7,994 nucleotides of DNA, from the NCBI GenBank assembly GCA_021793935.1, contig JAJYRV010000077.1, positions 1-7,994 of the forward strand. The letters run 5' to 3'. Below are positions 6,162-7,994 of this stretch, in pieces. Below the pieces are notes generated by a model that saw nothing but the letters and a program-made list of their open reading frames with translations, had not been told where the DNA came from and did not search any database. Both the position numbers and the translations under genes were made by a program. Source of the DNA: Actinomycetes bacterium (GTDB lineage: Bacteria > Actinomycetota > Actinomycetes > Actinomycetales > Beutenbergiaceae). Numbering within the stretch: position 1 is the first letter of the stretch; every line of letters starts with the position of its first letter.

Positions 6162-7802
6162 TTGAGACTCAAACGATCCGCACTGGTTGCTGGTCTCGCG
6201 GCGAGCGCGCTGGTCCTTTCAGCGTGCGGCGGCGGCAACGACAACGGCGGCAACGATAACGGCGGCACGGAAACCGGCGCGGCCGGTGGTGAAGGCTCGG
6301 AAGGCATCGTCACCGTCAACGGTACCGAGCCCCAGAACGCCCTCATCCCGGCTGACACGAACGAGGTCGGCGGCGGGAAGATCCTCGACCTCATCTTCGC
6401 CGGGCTCGTTTCCTACGAACCGGACGGGGAGACCGTCAACGAGATCGCCAAGGACTTCGAATCCGATGACGACCTCACCTGGACCATCACGATCGAGGAC
6501 GGCTGGGAATTCACCAACGGTGACCCGGTTGATGCCGAGTCCTTCGTCAACGCGTGGAAGGACGGCGCGTACCGGCTGAACTCCTACTTCTTCGAAGCGA
6601 TCGAAGGCTTCGACGAGGAGGAGGAGTCCGAGCTCACCGGGCTCGAGGTCATCGACGACCACACGTTCGAGGTCACCCTCACCGAGGAGCAGCCGGACTT
6701 CCCGCTGCGCCTGGGCTACTCGGCGTACTACCCGCTGCCCGCCTCCGCGTTCGACGACATCGACGCGTTCGGCCAGAACCCCATCGGCAACGGCCCGTAC
6801 ATGCTCGACGGCGACGACGCGTGGCAGCACGACGTGCAGATCGATCTCGTGCCGAACCCCGACTACGACGGCGTGCGACAGGCCCAGAACGGCGGGGTCA
6901 CGATCTCCTTCTACGAGACCTTGGATTCGGCCTACAACGACCTGCTCTCCGACCAGCTCGACGTGCTCGATGCGATTCCGGACAGCGCGTTCGCGACCTA
7001 TCAGGACGAGCTCGAGGACCGCTGGGTGAGCCAGGGTGCCGCGATCTTCCAGTCCTTCACGATGTCGGTCGACCTCGACCACTTCGGCATGGACGAGGAA
7101 GGGCGACTGCGCCGCGCAGCGATCTCTCAGGCGATCAACCGTGAAGAGATCACCGACACGATCTTCGAAGGCACCCGCGAACCGGCCCACGACTTCACCT
7201 CCCCGGTGGTCGCCGGCTTCTCCGAAGACATCCCGGGCAACGAGGTGCTCGACTACAACCCGGAGAAGGCGAAGGAGCTGTGGGAGCAGGCTGACGAGAT
7301 CAGCCCCTACGAGGACACCTTCACCATCGGCTACAACGCCGATGGCGGGCACGACGCCTGGGTCGAAGCGGTGACCAACTCGATCCGGAACACCCTGGAC
7401 ATCGAAGCCGAAGGCAAGTCCTACCCCGGATTCAACGAACTGCGCACCGACATCACCGAGCGCACGATCGACGGCGCCTTCCGCACGGGTTGGCAGGCGG
7501 ACTACCCGTCGATGTCGAACTTCCTCGGCCCGCTGTATGCGACCGGGGCAGGCTCGAACGACGGTGACTACTCGAATGAAACCTTCGACCAACTGGTGAA
7601 GGAAGGCAACGCCCTCGTAGTCGACGACGAGGACGCCGCCATCGAGAAGTTCTCGCAGGCCCAGGAGGAGCTCTTCAAGGACCTCCCCGCGATCCCGCTG
7701 TGGTACGCAACCGCGACCGGTGGCTGGTCGAACAACGTAGACAACGTTGAGTTCGGCTGGAACTCGGTGCCGGTGTACCACCTGATCACCAAAGAGGGCT
7801 AA
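6162..7802 (+). CDS. oppA: ABC transporter peptide-binding lipoprotein, family 5 (OppA/DppA-like)
   Basis: This 546-residue lipoprotein should capture oligopeptides outside the membrane and deliver them to an ABC importer. The signal peptide has KR at 4-5 and a hydrophobic core, with lipobox LSAC and Cys22 as the lipid anchor. A Gly/Asn/Asp linker (22-40) with a repeated NDNGG unit follows. The fold then shows family 5 hallmarks: TVNGTEPQNALIPADTNE near 51-68, a GLVSYEPDG segment near 81-89, LTWTITIEDGWEFTNGDPV near 105-123, NPIGNGPYML near 206-215, LRRAAISQAINREEI near 316-330, and WQADYPSMSNFLGPLY near 444-459. The C-terminus LPAIPLWYATATGGWS is also typical. Length is normal. The start is a TTG supported by AGGAG. 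The next gene is a permease of the same transporter class, separated by a terminator. Whether the ligand is an oligopeptide, dipeptide or another solute cannot be read with certainty; the closest resemblance is to OppA. Confidence 0.93.
   Translation: MRLKRSALVAGLAASALVLSACGGGNDNGGNDNGGTETGAAGGEGSEGIVTVNGTEPQNALIPADTNEVGGGKILDLIFAGLVSYEPDGETVNEIAKDFESDDDLTWTITIEDGWEFTNGDPVDAESFVNAWKDGAYRLNSYFFEAIEGFDEEEESELTGLEVIDDHTFEVTLTEEQPDFPLRLGYSAYYPLPASAFDDIDAFGQNPIGNGPYMLDGDDAWQHDVQIDLVPNPDYDGVRQAQNGGVTISFYETLDSAYNDLLSDQLDVLDAIPDSAFATYQDELEDRWVSQGAAIFQSFTMSVDLDHFGMDEEGRLRRAAISQAINREEITDTIFEGTREPAHDFTSPVVAGFSEDIPGNEVLDYNPEKAKELWEQADEISPYEDTFTIGYNADGGHDAWVEAVTNSIRNTLDIEAEGKSYPGFNELRTDITERTIDGAFRTGWQADYPSMSNFLGPLYATGAGSNDGDYSNETFDQLVKEGNALVVDDEDAAIEKFSQAQEELFKDLPAIPLWYATATGGWSNNVDNVEFGWNSVPVYHLITKEG
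6231..6260 (+). repeat. Tandem 15-bp repeat in the lipoprotein linker
   Basis: GGCGGCAACGAYAAC occurs twice in tandem (6231-6245 with C, 6246-6260 with T at the variable site), encoding two GGNDN units right after the lipidated cysteine; GGCGGCACG follows. It lengthens the flexible tether between the membrane and the binding domain, and could vary in copy number by slippage without breaking the frame. Confidence 0.8.
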
Positions 7803-7817
7803 CCCCCTCGTGAATAA

Positions 7818-7855
7818 GTAAGAGGTGGGGTGCACGCCTGCACCCCACCTTTTAC
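7818..7855 (+). terminator. Rho-independent terminator between oppA and the permease gene
   Basis: AGGTGGGGTGCA at 7823-7834 pairs perfectly with TGCACCCCACCT at 7839-7850 across a CGCC tetraloop, followed by a short T-run (TTTTA). Extending outwards, 7818-7822 also pairs with 7851-7855 with one G:U, giving up to 17 pairs. It begins 16 bases after the oppA stop and 82 bases before the permease start. It should end most transcripts after oppA, letting a fraction continue into the permease. Because A-rich sequence lies on the other side, weak activity on the opposite strand is possible. Confidence 0.9.
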
Positions 7856-7936
7856 TGCCCGAGAACAACTAAGCGAGCCAGGCCGGCATTTAGCGGTAGA
7901 GTTCGCTAGAAATGACGTCGACAAGGAGGAGACCTG

Positions 7937-7994
7937 ATGGCCTGGTATATCGGTCGCAGGCTCTTGCAGATGGTCCCCGTTTTCATCGGGGCGA
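7937..7994 (+). CDS. oppB: OppB/DppB-type ABC peptide transporter permease, partial (N-terminus only)
   Basis: Only the first 19 codons are in the window. A strong ribosome site, AGGAGG at 7924-7929, lies seven bases before ATG7937. The protein begins MAWYIGRRLLQMVPVFIGA, matching the usual start of OppB/DppB permeases (a short head with 'RRLLQMIPVL' leading into the first membrane helix). With the binding protein directly upstream, this is the first membrane subunit of the peptide importer; OppC- and ATPase-type genes would be expected beyond the right edge. No good separate promoter is visible after the terminator; TAGAGT inside GGTAGAGTTCG at about 7902-7912 is a weak -10 candidate without a -35. 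Confidence 0.85.
   Translation, partial: MAWYIGRRLLQMVPVFIGA

Noticed and set aside
6219..7868. A 549-codon open frame on the minus strand opposite the peptide-binding protein
   Set aside because: Same cause: a compositional shadow of a clear gene. Its start would lie in or beyond the terminator and it has no family features.

Overview
The window is GC-rich, with G/C-biased third codon positions, N-terminal lipoproteins with Gly/Ser/Asn/Asp linkers, frequent non-ATG starts and an XFP-type phosphoketolase. Together these suggest an actinobacterium, probably from the Micrococcales or a related group; this is inferred from style and protein families, not from a marker gene. No mobile element, CRISPR array, tRNA or rRNA was recognised.

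Layout. (1) 1-600, minus strand: the N-terminal 200 residues of a Mug-type uracil/thymine-DNA glycosylase that runs off the left edge. (2) 688-1149, plus: a GNAT acetyltransferase interrupted by one in-frame TAG at codon 36, otherwise intact on both sides, so either a young pseudogene or a sequence error. (3) 1185-1559, plus: a YjdM/PhnA-family zinc-ribbon protein. (4) 1660-4146, plus: a full-length thiamine-diphosphate-dependent phosphoketolase (xylulose-5-P/fructose-6-P phosphoketolase), the main metabolic gene here. (5) 4421-5557, plus: a lipoprotein of unknown function that appears to hold two related beta-rich domains. (6) 5558-6161: about 600 bases without a convincing gene, containing a 15-bp direct repeat, a possible decayed reading frame on the minus strand, and the AT-rich leader of the next gene. 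(7) 6162-7802, plus: a family 5 (OppA/DppA-like) peptide-binding lipoprotein with a TTG start, followed by a strong Rho-independent terminator and then, at 7937, the first 19 codons of an OppB/DppB-type permease that runs off the right edge.

The last two genes are the beginning of an ABC peptide-import operon. The terminator between them fits the common arrangement in which the binding protein is made in excess and only read-through supplies the membrane components. The other genes look like independent units: DNA repair, an acetyltransferase, a small zinc-ribbon protein, sugar-phosphate cleavage and an envelope lipoprotein. The acetate kinase or phosphotransacetylase that normally uses phosphoketolase's acetyl phosphate is not in the window.

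No clearly new multi-gene system was found. The observations most worth a second look are the amber codon in the acetyltransferase, the two-domain orphan lipoprotein, the gene-poor stretch before the peptide transporter, and the intercistronic terminator.
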